Counted from the first letter of the stretch, positions 43,860 through 55,676 are shown. The stretch: DNA of 64,000 nucleotides from Aphanomyces cochlioides (GCA_019828595.1 JAHQRK010000010.1:2604001-2668000), one strand, 5' to 3'. Numbers and translations: made by a program. The notes: a model not told the origin generated them from the sequence alone.

Positions 43860-45995
43860 ACGTAAATGGCCAATTTAAGAGGATTTCATTTGCGTGTTGT
43901 GCGCAGAAGCCTGTATCTTTGACACCAGTTGAGTGTTGAAAATTCTGGAAAATGCACGTGATAGGTAAGTCTCGGATATATCCATCAAACAGTGTATTTA
44001 TTGAAAATACGAGGTTTATTAATTTTAAAACTCCAAATCTTTTGGAACCTTGGCAGTTTTTGCTCAGAATCAATTTAAGAGGATTTTTTAACTTGATCAA
44101 TGTATTCTTTTGACACATGAAATATCTAGGGTTGTGGTAATAAGTTTTACAGTCTTTATAAAATTTAAACGGGATTTCAATTATACAGGTATCCGAAACA
44201 ATCACGTGCAAGTGCCAGGTTTGAATTTCCTGCAGACCGGCAACAAGATGAAGACAAGGCATCAAGCAAGTCAAGACATCCACGAAGGACGAACGTCAAT
44301 GGGTATATTATCTATGCATTACAATGTCTCATGTATCCTAGGAATGCTTCAAACCAACGCTTCCACGATGTCTTGGTTTGTGTCTGCGTTCTGCTTGCGT
44401 CGTTTCGACTTCTTGGTCTTCGCGACAAGCCTGGCTTGCTTTTGTTCCTCTCTTGTCGCGTCAATCTCTTGAAGTAACGCCATGCTCAAGACGCGAGCAC
44501 CGACATCGATTGTCTTTCTTTTGGGCTTTCTGTTTTGGCCCTGAGATGGTAAAAGAAGCACGTCCCGGCGAATGATTTCACGACGCTGAATCCATAGAGC
44601 ATGTTCAAAGTTTGTCACAATGCCGCCGCTTTGAAACAACTGCAAACGGCGGATCATCTTGTCTTTGTCCAATGGCCACAGCCCTGCAGCTATGAATCCA
44701 GCTTTCATATTTGAGCCAGACATGTGTGACGTCCACGCACGAGAAGCAATTTCAATCGACATATTCTTTGAAATCGAATGCATGTCACCGGTTTCTACAT
44801 CTAGTCAGGCTTTAAAGATAATATATAATAACTTACCATCAGACACCATGGCGTTGAATATTTCACGTCGTATAGCACTTTTGAATGAGCTAAATACGCA
44901 TATATCTAATGGCTGGAAGAGGTGCGTCGCGTTCGATGGAAGGCACAGCAATATTATCCCAACAGATTCACAGTACTCAACAATTTTGTAGGAGTAATGC
45001 GATGACAGTCCGTCAACGATGAGCAGAACTTTGAATCCGTTGTTGGATTTACCTCGGACTTGAAAAATTGTAGCAAAGACATGAAAATGTCCTTGTTCAT
45101 GAATCCTTTTGGACTCGTTGAGATTGTTGAATTCTTGACAAAACTGCAATGAGCCAGTGAACGATCCACAGTTTCACCTGGGAATATAAAAAGAGGGGGA
45201 AGCATTCGACCTAAGGCATTGCCACATGCAACGACAGAGAGATGGAAATTGGCGTTGATTGTCTTGGCCCAAACATTTCGCGAGCCTTTCAAGGCAATGA
45301 CATCTTTTGACTTTTTCCTTGAAAAAAACGATGTCTCGTCCATATTGTAAATGCGATCGGCAGTCAAATCATGGCCGGCAATTTGCGTTTTCATAGTTTC
45401 AAAAAGCACTTCCACACAATCAGAGTCGACAGAGTTTTGTACACGAGAGATTGTTTGGGCCATTCTTTTCCCAAACTGTGGGTGACGAGCAAGAAATCGT
45501 CTGTACCATCCTGGACCAAGCGAAAGGTTGGGGTTGAGTTTCCGAAGCAGTTGATTTGCTTTGATAAGGATGTCTTGGCGGTCCACAGGAAAACCATCAG
45601 CCTGCATTTCGCCAATCCAAACAACGAGATCCTCTTCACAGGTTGCATGAAGGGTGGGCTTTGGTCCACGTCGCTTTGGGGTTCTCAGAGTGCCTTTCTT
45701 CGAGAGACTGACTTTTTTCATAAGAGTTTTGTATGGGATACGGTATTGTTTTGAAACAAGCGTTCCTTGCTCTCCTGCAAGCACTAATCTGATGGCTGCA
45801 TCAAGCTCGTCATTGGAGTATCGTGAGCGGGAAAGTGGTCGAATACGTCCGTCCATTGCACGATAATACACGAAAATGAGAGCACGCGCGAAGTATTAAA
45901 ATACAAAGGTTTACCGCCAAATAATTCTGCAACCTGATTGGCCAAAGCGAAATCCTCTTAAATTGGCACGATCCTCTTAAATTGACCACTTACGT
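43860..45995 (-). mobile_element. pogo-type DNA transposon, 2.1 kb, TA duplication
   Basis: Terminal inverted repeats begin ACGTAA(A/G)TGG and contain CAATTTAAGAGGAT; the TA duplications are at 43858-43859 and 45996-45997. The subterminal motif AATTTAAGAGGAT is present twice at each end (43871, 44071, about 45951 and 45971). It contains one transposase gene and sits inside the foldback element. Confidence 0.8.
44349..45871 (-). pseudogene. pogo-type transposase (DDE_1/CENP-B-like), one frameshift
   Basis: The N-terminal psq-type HTH (YSNDELDAAIRLVLAGEQGT) and a CENP-B-like second HTH (GWYRRFLARHPQF) bind the ends. Catalytic acids are in IYNMDETSFFS, LLIVDGLSSH and LFQPLDICVF, the DDD set of pogo enzymes. 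A 36-nt GT-AG intron at 44801-44836 joins the catalytic domain to the Lys/Arg-rich tail in frame. One frameshift lies between about 45050 and 45090, just before the second Asp, and inactivates it. The start codon is either the one at 45871 or the ATG shortly after (MDGRIRPLSRS). Confidence 0.8.
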
Positions 45996-46797
45996 TAGTC
46001 TGACTTGCTGCCTGGCATACAAGCTTGCTCAATGACCAAAATATGAATGAATTCGTCGAGTCTGGGTAGGTGTAGGTCAATCGACGATACCACTTTGGCT
46101 TGCAGTCTTTGCCTGTTAGCGCTCGACCCCGACTCGAAGAATTAATTAATAGTTTCCAATTCAACAAGTTTGTCTGCCACACAGCAAGTCAGACGACTGA
46201 CCGCTCTTCAGTAGCTCTCTGCGTCTATTAATGACCTTCTCTTAAGTGCTATTGACGTCGTAAGTAGTTATGGTACCGAAACCGCAGTCTGCTTTTGTGT
46301 ATATGGGCACAGAGGCAAAGTATTTTAAAATGACTAAAAATTTCCACGACGGAAATCCCAGGACTCGAAATTGCAACCTCCAGGTTCATTCTCCGTCACC
46401 CTGTCACGTCGATCACGGGCGTTGACAGTTACATGTTGCAGAAATTGAAGTCGATCAACTCATTGAGCCCGGTCACGACGACGATCACGAATGCTCCTTC
46501 AATTTACACGTCGCGATGGATATTCACATCCACGATCCTAGCTCTATGAGTTTTCATCACTATTTCTGTTATTGACAAGGATAATAGTCGTCCGCTACTA
46601 ACGTTAGCGTAAATGGACAACTCTATTCATTCTCTCCCTCGCGTGGGAATTTCCTCGTCACTCCCTGCAGATAAAGCGTTGCGGAGGAAACCTTCCCCGA
46701 CTCTCGTACCTGCTTGACAAGAGAGGAACACAGAGTTGTACAGTACTGTTATTGATACAAGAATTTGTCATTCCCCAAATTCTGCCTGTGATTCCCT

Positions 46798-47940
46798 ATT
46801 TTCGGTTTGTAGGTTTTCTGTACTCCACATCAATGTGCTTGGAGCGGCCATGATGCTCGGAGTTTTGTGCCACATGGATGATGGACTGGTTATGTTCATA
46901 GATGAAAACTGGTTAGTCAGAAGACTGTTTGAGCTCAGAAGCGAGCTGTTGAATGTATAAACATTCTTGGATACAGAGGGCAAGAGCCACAAATTCAGCT
47001 TCAGTAGTGCTGAGTGCAACAATATTTTGCTTCTTTGCAAGCCAAGAAATAAATAGGGCTGCCAAGAGGAGCAGGACATAGCCACTGACACATCGACGTG
47101 TGTCTTTGCAATTTGCATAATCAGCAACGTAGGCAGAGAGGAAGAGTTTGTGAATGAAATCACTGCCGCCTAGGAGTAGGCCTCGAGAACGAGTTCCATT
47201 GAGGTATCGTAGGACGCGTTTTCAATGGGCTGGGCCATGATTTTCAAGGAACTGGCTGAGTTGTTGGAGGGGAAAAGCCAAATCGGGACGAGTGCCGATG
47301 ACTAAATACATAAGACTCCCTACCAAGGAGCGGTATGGCTTGGAAGCCATAAAAGCAATGTCATCAGGCGTAGAAGCACACTGAGACTTGGAGAGTTTGG
47401 TCGTAAACTCAAAAGGAGTATGGGCAGGACGGGAGGACGCAATATCAAAGCGTGTAAGCACGGTCTCACAGTAACGAGATTGGTGAATAAATAGGGTTCT
47501 GGCTGAACGATTACGTTCAAGTTGCCACTCTAAGATATCGCGCGCTTCTCCGAGATCTTTCATTTGAAAACGATCAAAAGGGAGAGTTCCATGGATGAAA
47601 CCAGGGAGGTAGTGGGGGCAATGATAAGGAGATCATCCACGTAGAGACTGACAATAGTAAATCCATCATCGGATGTGTGTAAGAAGACACACCGGTCTTT
47701 ATGGAGAGGAGTAAAACCTTTGGAGGTCATAAATTCGACAAAAGTCCAATACCAAAGGCGAGGGGCTTGTTTGAGACCATAAAGGCTCTTCTTGAGTCGG
47801 CAGACGTAATCGCGACGAGATTTCGATGTAACGAAAGAACCAGGAGGTTGTTCCACAAAAACAAGACAATCAATCTTGCCATTGAGAAAGGCAGTTTTGA
47901 CATCCATTTGGTGGCATTCAAGGTCATAGACTAAGGGTAA
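46798..47940 (-). pseudogene. Copia reverse transcriptase and RNase H, central part
   Basis: Clear copia RT: MDVKTAFLNGKI, RLKKSLYGLKQAPRLWY and an intact LYVDDLLII box (YVDD). After a frame change at about 47560 the connection domain follows (MKDLGEARDILEWQLERN; YRSLVGSLMYLVIGTRPDLA). RNase H then decays, with a frame shift, towards EHHGRSKHIDVEYRKP near 46840, where the foldback element interrupts. Confidence 0.78.
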
Positions 47941-48201
47941 AGAGAAGTCGAAGCACTTCTAGACGAACCACAGGAGCAAAAATTTACAGATATTCGGGGG
48001 TTTACCAAAGATCCACGAAACACTCAAACTTAATGTTTATAGATAATCAAGAGACAACTCGTTTGGAAATTGGACAAGAAAGCGAGTTGTGTTGCTCGTG
48101 AGCATGAAGACCATGGCCAGCGAGCCGTCAGCTCAAGTTGTTGTCGTCCATACATCATTCAGACATGAAGAAATGTGCCAACAATGTAATTATCAAGTTT
48201 A
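47941..48201. other. Short gene-free linker
   Basis: No coding sense. It joins the copia RT to the 3' end of the Crypton fragment and marks where copia integrase has been lost. Confidence 0.4.
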
Positions 48202-48861
48202 CTACACTCCTCTCTTACGCTTTTGGATTAGTTCGTATAAGCTGTGATAGCTGATTTCGTCAATTCTTCGTTTTTGGAGCTCCTCGGCGGCCAAATGGCC
48301 GAACAATTCACTGCAGAGTCGTTCGAAACAATGCGAATACGTGGAAGATTGCTGCAGAGGGTCCAAATTCGCGATATCTGCCACGGCCGGAACGTAAGTC
48401 GTCATTTTTGCTACAACTTCTTTGAGCTTTGAAACGATGTGGCGATCTTCAGGATTTTTGAACACTTTTGGACGATAGAGTCGTAGTGGGGGTACATTTT
48501 GCGATGGAATACCACGCCACCATACTGCCCACATGTCAGAGATTCTTCCGGTTGGGCATGTAGAACTTCTACAGCTCATTTGATCAGTACCGTCTGACGA
48601 TAATACGTCATTTCCTAGCGGTTCAGTGGATGTAGATGGTGTAAAATTGGCCCGGTGAAGTTCAGCAATCAAATGATCACTTACTTTTTTGCAGAGTTGT
48701 TCCAACGTATCACGACTAACGTTTGCAAGGTCAAGACCATTAGTCAATGTACGAGAAACCGCGTGGGGCATCTCATCAATTTTGGATGACATTGCAAGCA
48801 AACCCTTTTCGACACCGTCCAAACGACTCAACACTGATACATGTGGGGGGAGTGTTTGCAT
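48202..48861 (-). pseudogene. Crypton recombinase C-terminal fragment inside copia
   Basis: An open 219-codon frame resembles the tail of the Crypton protein at 1295-3359: a helical stretch, then MWAVWWRGIPSQNVPPLRLY (compare HVWQHWCLGD and PLKSV), then SKLKEVVAKM. No recombinase catalytic residues are present. The first codons overlap the end of the copia protease/pre-integrase reading, so the junction is at about 48840-48870. The similarity is by eye and moderate. Confidence 0.5.
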
Positions 48862-50311
48862 TGCTCAATGTCAATACCATTCGTGTACTTCTTTGTTTTC
48901 TCGGTGTATTTCACGCTGATATGCCCAAGGCGTGCATGCCAAAGGTCTGCGGGAGAATTTGTCAGCAGTGAGAACGCGGGCGATGTCGATGTCGTCTCGG
49001 CATTGGATGCCAAAACTTCGGACGGTTTGACTCGTGTAGCGATATCGAGGAAGAACAAGTTCGCGCGTTCGATTGTTTGCGCGTAGACTTTGTTGTCACG
49101 TGTGATGGTGCAGCCATGTTTTGAAAACTTGGTGCAGAATCCATATCGGATGACTCGTGAAAGGGAAAACAGATTGAATTGTATTGAAGGAATATACATC
49201 ACATCAGTCATTCGGATTGGGACAATGCCTGATGGAGTATTCATCTCCAGCTCAATCGTTCCTCGGCCTTCGATATTCATGTCATCGCCATTGGCAACAC
49301 GAACTTTTGCCAGTGAATGGCTCGAGAGTCGTAAACCATGATATGTCCTTCCAGTAGTGATCCGTCGCACCAGAGTCAAGGATCCATTCGTTGGAAGAAT
49401 CAAAGTAATCATTTACTTGCAACAGTGTATTACAAGCAGCCATCATGCTCACAGGGGAGCTCGATCGACCATACGAACGCTGAATGGGTCGTTGGTTCTG
49501 ACGCGTGTTTGCAAGGGTGTTCTCGTTCTGCGTCCTGGAGTCTTGCTCGATGTGACGTTGAGTTAGACGACTCGCTCTGTCGTCGCTCATCTGCAGTCGT
49601 CTTACGGCATTCATCCTCGGAGTGATTACGCTTGTTGCAGTAGGCACAAGTCACTGAAGATGGTTTCGATTGCTGCTGCTTGGGGTGTGGTCGACCGTTG
49701 TGCTTGGGACCATGACGCGACGTGTTCAGAGCAGCATCGTGAGGCGTAGACTTGTTGCGGATTTTTTGTTGAATTAGAGCAGTAAAGAGCTTCTGCAGTG
49801 TTCCATCGTCGATAACGACACCGTTTTGGAACGTGTTTGAGTAGAAGTTGACGAAAGTGTCAAAACGTGCATCCAAGCTGTTGAAGAAGACGTGGATGCT
49901 GAACTTGGGTTCGATGTTTATGCCGACAGATTGGACATCCTCGATAATGTCTTGAATCGATCGACTTAGGCAACAGCAGACTCATTGCGGTCGTATACGG
50001 AGTTCCAGCAAGGACTGATACAAGTACGATTCACCCATAAATGACTTGTTGCCGTAGCGTTGTTGTAGTAGTTTAAGCATGCCTGAGGCAGTGGCAATTT
50101 TGCTAACCATGCGGACATGTGTATTATCGAGAGCAGCGAGTATGATAGCTCGCGCTTATTTATATTTTGCAGTGTAGGTGTCATCTGATTCTGGTAGCTT
50201 GCCTTCGACAACTTCTAAGACGTCCTTGTAGTCGAGATAGGCAAGTAGACGACATTCCCACTCTGTGTAGGACTTTCCGTTGAAAACGTGTACAAAGTGT
50301 TTGAATTCCAT
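48862..50311 (-). pseudogene. Copia gag, zinc knuckle, protease and pre-integrase region
   Basis: Starts MEFKHFVHVFNGKSYTEWEC at 50311 (gag). An in-frame stop lies near 50155 and another change near 49970. Then come a CCHC knuckle (CAYCNKRNHSEDEC), the protease WILDSGATDHY, and the pre-integrase LWHARLGHISVKY near 48900. This is the standard copia order. The integrase core that should follow is absent. Confidence 0.78.
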
Positions 50312-51223
50312 TTTTTGATTGGTTGAAAATGTACATAATAGAATTTATTTGGATCTTGATTGGAGAAAATCGAGCAACGTATAAATTGATTCGTCGATGT
50401 TGTAGTGGTGACAGTGGATTAGTTGAAATTGAATGTGTGTGATTCAGTTACTATTAATAGTAACCAAAAAATATTGACTTTCGCAGTGTTATCAAGGTGT
50501 AGATTATATTATGTGCAGGAAAGTTTTTCGAAATTGAGCAGATCTTTTGCTTGATTCGTGAGACTCTCAGTTGTACGACGACGAAAGCTTAACCGGCAAG
50601 CTTGAGCTTGCCGGTTGAGGTGTCTTCCTTGACGTTGTTGTTGACGCTCGTAAATTGTCCAAACTCAACTGGGAGTTTATAGACAACTAGATGCAGAACT
50701 TACAGTCTTTCCCGCGAACGGTACTGTCCCAATACTCACAGAAGGAATATCAGGTGAAACTGTAAACATGTTCGCCTCTAGGCGGTCTTCTGGGTGGTCT
50801 TCAGTCTTCCTTGGGTTGGTGCAGCGGCCAGGAGCGAGCCAAAAAACTCGGGCGGGTGAAAGGGTAAAGGGTAAAAGCGGCGGACATGCGACGACTTGGA
50901 CGACTGTTGGCAGCGAAAGGACGAAGGAGTCAACTTGGACGACTTCGGCGCGCGGCTGGGCTCGTAACCTCTTCGATATGAATTAGAAATTGTATTAACA
51001 TTGTAAGTGTTAAACATAAAGCTAAAGAAAAGCTATGTCTAGTTTCTTTGTGTATCTTGAATAAACCCACATATGCTATAGATGGTGTGATGGAAATGGC
51101 AGTTCAGTCGACAATGGGAACAATGACCTTACGAGAGTCAGGTCTGCTTCCCTTGGTCTTAACAACATATCGAAAATAAAGTGAGGAATGAAATACATTT
51201 GAAAAACCAAGTGAATAAAGAGA
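50312..51223. other. Gene-free interval upstream of copia gag
   Basis: Probably untranslated leader and perhaps 5' LTR of the copia element, but I could not match it to a second copy. It holds a 26-bp palindrome at 50591-50616. A GC-rich open stretch at 50768-50986 looks spurious. Confidence 0.45.
50591..50616. repeat. Perfect 12-bp arm hairpin
   Basis: AACCGGCAAGCT, two bases, then AGCTTGCCGGTT. Strong stem with a tiny loop; no T-run follows directly. Confidence 0.6.
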
Positions 51224-51613
51224 TTATCCGGACTTGGGACGATTGTCAGGACGATATCCCTCTTTGAAACCACCAGCAAAATGCAATTCACCACCCGTTT
51301 GTGTGTCATATCGGGATACAGTACCCCCCACTTTTTTGAAAGGACCATAACGGCCTTTCGCTTCTTCTTTAAAATTGAAGACCTTCGGGTTTTCTTTTTT
51401 TCCTCTGAAGATTTGTTTGACCTTTGCTGCAGTACGACCACTAAACGTCAAGGGCTTCAAAGCGTGTGCCGCCGTTTTCCCTTTAAGGCGGCGGAGGTCG
51501 TTCATTCCAGAGTCCATCGGGGAAACTTGGTGAGCCACGGCGACGTCTTGATTTTGTTGAGGGTACGCCACGACAGCGCACATAGCAAGGGCGAGGAGGA
51601 TCCAAACGCGCAT
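51224..51613 (-). CDS. Small secreted protein, family member 1
   Basis: 129 residues with a textbook signal peptide (MRVWILLALAMCAVVA) and a probable cleavage shortly after it. The mature part is basic, with no Cys beyond the signal, and contains VAHQVSPMDSG, NPKVFNFKEEAKGRYGPFKK and GGELHFAGGFKEGY. It shares signal peptide, VAHQVSP and NPKV(F/Y)NFK with the gene at 55677-56126, and about 70 bp of 5' flank is also conserved. I know no domain. Small secreted proteins in oomycetes are often host-interaction candidates, but no RxLR or CHxC motif is seen and no function can be claimed. Confidence 0.7.
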   Translation of the reverse strand: MRVWILLALAMCAVVAYPQQNQDVAVAHQVSPMDSGMNDLRRLKGKTAAHALKPLTFSGRTAAKVKQIFRGKKENPKVFNFKEEAKGRYGPFKKVGGTVSRYDTQTGGELHFAGGFKEGYRPDNRPKSG

Positions 51614-52162
51614 TGTTGCACCTTTTCAATGGCAAAACGAAAAATGACAAGGGAAGGGGAATCAAACAACTAACAGCTTGAACACAACAAGCAAAGCAGT
51701 GGGTATACCCACGGTATGGGTGCAAAGAGCATTCCAAGAAGATACCACTGCATTCATGGAGTGTCCGGGGAAGACCAAACAGACGGCCTTACTCTGCCAG
51801 GGGAATGACTTGGCAGGATCGTGGACATTGGATTTGCATTGATTTACCTGTGAATTATAGCTAGGCTTGAAAATTGCCGCGCGAAACGCTACATCTAATG
51901 TGGTTGGCACCCAAGTTGTCTCCTGCCATACTGTATGAACAAAAGAGGTACAGTAACGTTACTCGTTTTCTCTGTACTCGTTTTCTCCCGGTCGTAGTGG
52001 ACAAAACAGGCACCCATTTTGCCCCAGCCACTTGGGGGACTTTGTCAGAGTCGTGTCGTTACACATTGGACTTGCTTTAATTTCGCAATGAAGAACCGAC
52101 AAATGTGTTCTTCGAGTAGACTATTATTCGCTGCGAAATCAAAAAGGAATCAAGGATAGTAC
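51614..52162. other. Rearranged block shared with 57.0-60.0 kb
   Basis: Contains the conserved 5' flank of the secreted-protein gene and then segments whose reverse complements occur at about 59700-59812 and 57190-57400. No gene is seen. Confidence 0.5.
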
Positions 52163-52434
52163 ATCGGAGATGGCCCAAATATTGGCGTGCAACTGAAGAA
52201 GCATCATAACCATTTGAGTGTTTCCGATGATCACGGCGCAATGTAGCATGGTGAACCCACCATGCTGCGTGTTTGATCGTGGGGAATGAGGTGAGAAACG
52301 AAGCGTACCTCCGTTGTCGCTTGAACGTCAGCTTTACCAATCGCTAGAGTGAGGTACTTGCGAGCCTTCTCGACGTTATTCTCGAGAATAGCCTCTCGCA
52401 GATACTGGTTTGTCTTGCCTTGGATCAAGTTCAT
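52163..52434 (-). pseudogene. Promoter-exon 1-exon 2 fragment of the ankyrin-PDZ gene
   Basis: Exon 1 (52309-52434) and exon 2 (52163-52264), with the 44-nt intron between, match paralogue 2 at 34140-34265 and 33994-34095 nearly base for base. The 65 bp upstream also match. Everything downstream of exon 2 is missing, so it is a captured fragment, not a gene. The high identity suggests a recent copy. Confidence 0.8.
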
Positions 52435-52494
52435 CCCTGTCGTGGTCAACGACGATGACAAGCCAGCGACACTTTATTTGCTGATCCGGATATA

Positions 52495-52690
52495 AGTAGC
52501 ATTAGGCTCATAAGCGAGAAGAATGGAAACTACTGGTCAATAACATCGAAGACGAATACTCCCAACTTCATCCATGAGGCATCAGCAGAGTCCGCCGCAG
52601 GGGGACAACGAGGCAGCACGCTGACATGATGGACGGCACTGAAATCTCCCAATGAGATGTCCGCCGCCGGTATTGTTAGCTACGTATTGG
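52495..52690. repeat. Dispersed repeat, inverted copy of 63590-63790
   Basis: The reverse complement of this block matches about 63590-63790 (GACGAATACTCCCAACTTCA and flanks) with small differences. It is of unknown type and joins directly to the captured ankyrin-PDZ promoter. Confidence 0.6.
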
Positions 52691-55335
52691 AAGACCTTAA
52701 CAAAGTCAACACGAAACGTGCCATCATCACTCCTCCAAATCAACCCCACTGTTTTAAACCCACATACAAATTCTATATGAAATGGTGTTTCAAACATTCC
52801 ACACAAATTCTCTGTACAACTTGCATGTGTTGATCTGTTGACAGTTTGGAGCGTTGTCAACGGCAGCTTTGATACAACGAGTCCTCATAGGATTGCGCGC
52901 GTAGCGCGCGGGGTTTCCGGTGGGTTGGGGTCAGGTCTCTCTTGAAAATCACGTTTTGGCTCAGGCCTTACGGAGTCGTTAATTTATTAATAAAAAAAGA
53001 TATTTGTATGTTAATATTGTCTTTTCGGGCAAAAACTCGAATTTTATCCCGATTTCTTCATTTTTGGAATCGATATATATCCGGTTATTTGTCAAATTAA
53101 CCGGAACCCAGAGCTTATCCGGACATAATCATGCTACAATCCGGATAATAGGTGTAGTTCACACATCCGAATGCTAAGTAATAGCTACTAAAGTGTATTT
53201 AGTAATGCTTAAAATACACGACAAACACACGTCAAAACACACACAAATCGATTTGTAAAATCGATTAAATCAACCGGCGATTCGAATTTTGAATCGAAAA
53301 GACAATAAATTCTGTAAAAAAATTCTACTCCGTTCCGTTTCCGAAGTCCACTTTGAAAATTCACTTTGTTCCGTTTAGATTGTCCACTTTTGATGTAATT
53401 GGATGAAATTCACGAAGATGTAGTCTGATTGGTTGATATAGAAATGCTGTGCATGATCAATTTGTAGGGGTCACCGGTCAGTGATGAGAGATACCGCCAT
53501 CTAAAGCCAGAATAAAGGTACAAGCCCTCATCTTACCGAATGAACTCAGCCTATCTCACTCTAGTTAATCGCCCATGAACCGCTCTACGCGTAAATACTC
53601 CATCGATTTCTTGTAATCATCGCAAGATTGCAGGTGAGAACTCCTCAGGTGATGACAGCAAGACTTAGGTCGATATGGTGACCGAAATATGGTAATTTTC
53701 TATGACTGCATGTTGCGGCGAGTTAGTATTTCGTGTTTTCCGCTCATATTCCGCGGCGAACATGGTGATCAAGCATGCTAGTGCTCCAGATCTGGGGTGC
53801 AGGGGTTACACTTGGGGTTTGGGGGTTAGAGGTATACATTTATCAAGTCAGCCTGGGGTCAAACTTTTTAAACGAATGGAGTGGTGACATAACGTTACTA
53901 TTAGTATTACTAGTAACACCTCTTCATATAGAATTTGTATGAGGGTTTAAAACAGTTAGTGGGGTTATTCAGGAGGAGTGCCTCCCCAGAGATCGCGCTT
54001 TCCGCTCTTTCATCCTTCAAAGGGAACATTCATCGTGTGTTCATTGCAGGTATGAAGTTTTCGATGGCAAGTGGGATTGTATCACGACTAACGTTACGAC
54101 AGTTCAGAAATTGTTTGACTTGACAGTGTGAGCTGCTCATTTCACATGCAAAGTCTAACGTTACATGTAGAAGTCCAGTGATGGTGCATTGTTTAACTCT
54201 TGGTTGGTCGCCAACCAAGAGCGCAAGGGAATTCGACACTTGTTCATCCATTAATTCGTACCGATGAATATCAGATGCAAAATCAAGTCGAAAATGAAAT
54301 CCACCGCGGAGGATTTTTCTGTCAAGTCTTTTGGACCATTCTGATACCACTCGACAGGTCTCTGTGACAATAAGCACGAGGGGGAACTTCCCTCGCACGC
54401 GATAGTTCATAGCGTCAAGCTCTGTGGCTGAGGCTAATAGTTTCCTTTATTTTCTACGGGTCTTGTTCTTTCCAGCGCATGAAACACATTGAAAACAAAG
54501 TGAGGAGAGTTGGGCCCAGCAGGGTCCATTCCATTTGATTTTTTATGCTTGGTGCTGAATATGATCAATAGATCTTCCTCGCAGTTAATTAGTCCATCGT
54601 ATTTTCGCAATGGTTGCATAAATTATTGTGTGTGCTCCGCGTAATGAATCAAGAGCTACGTAGTTCTCCAGTCTTTTCGCGCTGGCCAACCACTGTACAA
54701 AATGAGGGTACTATACTGAAAGGACTGAGTGAAGCCAGATAATACAATGTTTTAATACCGTCTGTGTAACTACGTATGATGTCAATCTTCCACTCAGCCC
54801 CCTCTACCCAGCCTTACCGCTTTCTTCTATATTTTGCTTGAGAAAGCCGACGCTTTCGTGCACTTTTTCGCCTGTCAAGACGATAGAAACGACGGATATG
54901 GTAGTCACAGTCGTGGTCACACAGTGGATGGTTTTAATTGTGTGCATTCGGTAAGGGCAACGGATATTCTGAAGAAGACCTCGTATTTTATCCCTTGTTT
55001 GTCCGAGCAAGATTAGGCTGGAGTTTGACTTTGCATAGAAGTTGCACGACGTGATGAGGAGGTAGCGAGATTAATGTGCTTCCTATTGCTTGCAATTACT
55101 GTGTCAATCACGCATAAAGTCGATCTCTGCGCACCGATACGATGCGCACATCAAGATGCATTTCTCTGTCAAACATTATATATTTGTGCAAATTGTCAGT
55201 TTTCTGTGCTACAGGTATGACTGCACAAAGATACCGTTCATGTACTGAACGCTACTGTATCTACTGAATGGTTCGAGTAACTCACTGTCAAGAGATGCAA
55301 ATCAACATGAAAGGTCTAATAGACCTTTTTAATTA
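52691..55335. other. Gene-free AT-rich interval
   Basis: No gene recognised. It holds a GCGCGC-GTA-GCGCGC palindrome near 52897, several ATCCGGATA motifs (about 53118-53160), ACACAC-rich sequence, the dispersed repeat at 53985-54330, and unremarkable AT-rich DNA. Minus-strand open frames near 54030-54410 read through the dispersed repeat. Confidence 0.5.
53985..54330. repeat. Dispersed repeat family, longest fragment
   Basis: Segments of this block recur at 34370-34470, 41670-41850, 62740-62870 and 63430-63560. Shared landmarks are CTTCAAAGGGAACA, TTTTCGATGGCAA(G/C)TGGGAT, ACTAACGTTACGACAG and CATTTCACATGC. The copies carry different subsets, as expected for fragments of one decayed element. 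The superfamily is unknown. Confidence 0.6.
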
Positions 55336-55542
55336 CTGATTTCCCTCTCAGTTTTAAACGGGTGATATTTATCGAGTTTCACAAGTCATTTAGTAATTGA
55401 ATGAATATAAATGTTTAGAGGTGACTCTCACTATCAGCTCTTCCATACTGAATTCAAATTTTTGAAAGTACTCTATATTTTGATAATATTAATTTGTAAA
55501 AATTATCAATTGTGGGCCGTTTAAAAGTGAGAGGGAAATCAG
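55336..55542. repeat. 207-bp MITE with 26-bp inverted ends and TA duplication
   Basis: Ends begin CTGATTTCCCTCTCA and match in inverted orientation with one mismatch over about 26 bp, flanked by TA. Size and TA target suit a Tc1/mariner-type MITE. Confidence 0.75.
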
Positions 55543-55548
55543 TAGTTA

Positions 55549-55652
55549 GTTGACCAAGTCCGGATAATCTCGTTGTTCACTGGATTTTCAAAATTTGAAA
55601 ATTCAAAATTTGAAAATCCAGTGAACAACGAGATTATCCGGACTTGGTCAAC
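55549..55652. repeat. 104-bp near-perfect palindrome
   Basis: The outer 43 bases on each side are exact reverse complements (starting GTTGACCAAGTCCGGATAAT); the centre is A/T-rich and nearly symmetric. Part of each arm, CCAAGTCCGGATAATCTC, equals the 3' coding end and stop of the secreted-protein gene at 51224, on the same side of the related gene at 55677. It starts six bases after the MITE. Confidence 0.85.
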
Positions 55653-55676
55653 TTTGAAAGGCGTCATTTTGGATTT

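Larger units (their letters stand above)
43352..46796. mobile_element. Foldback-type element with 446-bp inverted arms and TA duplication
   Basis: Arms 43352-43797 and 46351-46796 are reverse complements at about 99 percent; I noticed only a few mismatches. Ends read GGGAATCAC and are flanked by TA. Excluding the pogo insertion, the element is about 1.3 kb. The arms have no convincing gene. It inserted into copia RNase H. Confidence 0.82.
43098..50311 (-). mobile_element. Ty1/copia retrotransposon, broken by nested insertions
   Basis: Pieces of one copia element in order on the minus strand: gag, protease and pre-integrase (48862-50311), reverse transcriptase/RNase H (46798-47940) and the RNase H end (43098-43351). 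A foldback element with a pogo transposon separates the last two. A Crypton fragment occupies the integrase position. No LTR pair was recognised. Confidence 0.75.

Noticed and set aside
52582..52860. Possible Cys-rich small protein on the minus strand
   Set aside because: The first part is the dispersed repeat shared with 63.6 kb and there is no signal peptide.
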